A stretch of DNA of 38,754 bases from Roseovarius azorensis (lineage in GTDB: Bacteria; Pseudomonadota; Alphaproteobacteria; Rhodobacterales; Rhodobacteraceae): positions 1 to 38,754 of the forward strand of contig NZ_FOAG01000019.1 of the NCBI RefSeq assembly GCF_900109455.1, in the 5' to 3' direction. A program made the translations under genes and the position numbers. The notes beneath the pieces were generated by a model that did no database searches, was not told the DNA's origin, and was given only the letters and a program-made list of their open reading frames with translations. Shown in pieces: positions 38,571-38,754 of this stretch. The number at the start of each line of letters is the position of its first letter. Position 1 is the first letter of the stretch.

Positions 38571-38754
38571 TCGCGTTTCCAGCGGGCGTGAAGGTCTGGA
38601 TCGCGGGTGGCGTCACCGACATGCGTCGCGGCATGAACACACTGTCGCTGCAGGTCCAAGAGGGGCTTGGACGCGATCCGCATGCGGGCGAGATATTCTG
38701 CTTCCGTGGCCGTCGCGGCGATCTGGTCAAGATTTTATGGCACGATGGGGTGGG
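38567..38754 (+). CDS. tnpB: IS66-family accessory protein TnpB (partial)
   Basis: The first 62 residues, MIAFPAGVKVWIAGGVTDMR then GRDPHAGEIFCFRGRRGDLV and KILWHD, are a clear match to the IS66 Orf2/TnpB family, whose signature is R-x-x-D-M-R-x-G and the F-x-x-R-x-x-x-x-L-K-x-L-x-x-D block. The frame is open to the right edge of the window; about 55 further residues are expected outside. Confidence 0.92.
   Translation, partial: MIAFPAGVKVWIAGGVTDMRRGMNTLSLQVQEGLGRDPHAGEIFCFRGRRGDLVKILWHDGV

Larger units (their letters stand above)
38101..38754 (+). mobile_element. IS66-family element, left part
   Basis: The end GTAACGCTCTGGCGGGGGCC at 38101 resembles the GTAA-starting tips of IS66 elements and lies exactly where orfB similarity stops. 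Two genes in the standard IS66 order follow. The right portion with the large transposase gene is beyond the window. Confidence 0.8.

Noticed and set aside
1..38754. CRISPR arrays, tRNA or rRNA genes, riboswitches and integrase attachment sites
   Set aside because: No regular repeat-spacer pattern, cloverleaf, rRNA segment or Mn riboswitch was seen by eye. Direct repeats that could be attL/attR near the integrase were not found, though a computational search could still reveal short ones.

Overview
This is GC-rich bacterial DNA, most likely from an alphaproteobacterium and probably a Rhodobacterales-type lineage. The best pointers are a direct-repeat LexA box (GTTC-N7-GTTC) in front of an imuA-imuB-dnaE2 cassette, MntR/MerR regulators with alphaproteobacterial-type sequences, and the protein style throughout. 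A tyrosine recombinase, a VapBC pair, three IS families and several decayed genes mark it as an accessory region (genomic island or plasmid). The assignment is inferred from style; no rRNA or tRNA gene was seen.

Layout. 1-750: the end of an unidentified gene, then hutD. 690-1663: a vapBC toxin-antitoxin operon (minus strand) with a clear autoregulatory promoter/operator and a possible third small gene. 2098-3375: tyrosine recombinase and a divergent small ORF. 3559-9638: an SOS-controlled mutagenesis operon, SRAP-imuA-imuB-dnaE2, with tightly overlapping genes. 9986-11981: a secreted protein with a TrbM-like start, then an IS30-family element. 12058-16348: a minus-strand copper operon (small lipoprotein, CusC-like outer-membrane factor, multicopper oxidase, cupredoxin-CusF fusion) plus a Cys/His-rich exported protein. 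16527-17695: frameshifted cusF and a truncated, frameshifted cusA. 17755-18738: a MerR regulator and MntR.

18795-23125: divergent from mntR, a dyad-containing promoter drives an unusual large diheme c-type cytochrome followed by a PhnD-PhnC-PhnE-like ABC importer. The binding protein carries Glu in the loop that is S-T-S-G in phosphonate binders, so a metal ligand is more likely than phosphonate. This is the best candidate in the window for an undescribed system. 23129-27378: an L,D-transpeptidase, a Zn/Cd/Pb-type P1B ATPase, a small lipoprotein and a second L,D-transpeptidase. The ATPase and the second transpeptidase share nearly identical MerR-type promoters. 27916-31342: a MerR regulator divergent, across a MerR-type promoter, from an exported protein, a flippase-like membrane protein and an MFS transporter. 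31396-31707: remnant of a copper P-type ATPase with an internal deletion. 31801-37200: a Cys-rich exported protein, a YtkA/FixH-like protein, CusB-like adaptor and CusA-like RND pump. 37198-38754: an IS3-family element abutting the cusA stop codon and itself interrupted by an IS66-family element that runs off the window.

Together the right three quarters is a metal-homeostasis island: copper oxidation and sequestration in the periplasm, tripartite Cu/Ag export, Zn/Cd/Pb export, and a putative MntR-governed importer. It was assembled by successive insertions and deletions that left broken copies of older copper genes.
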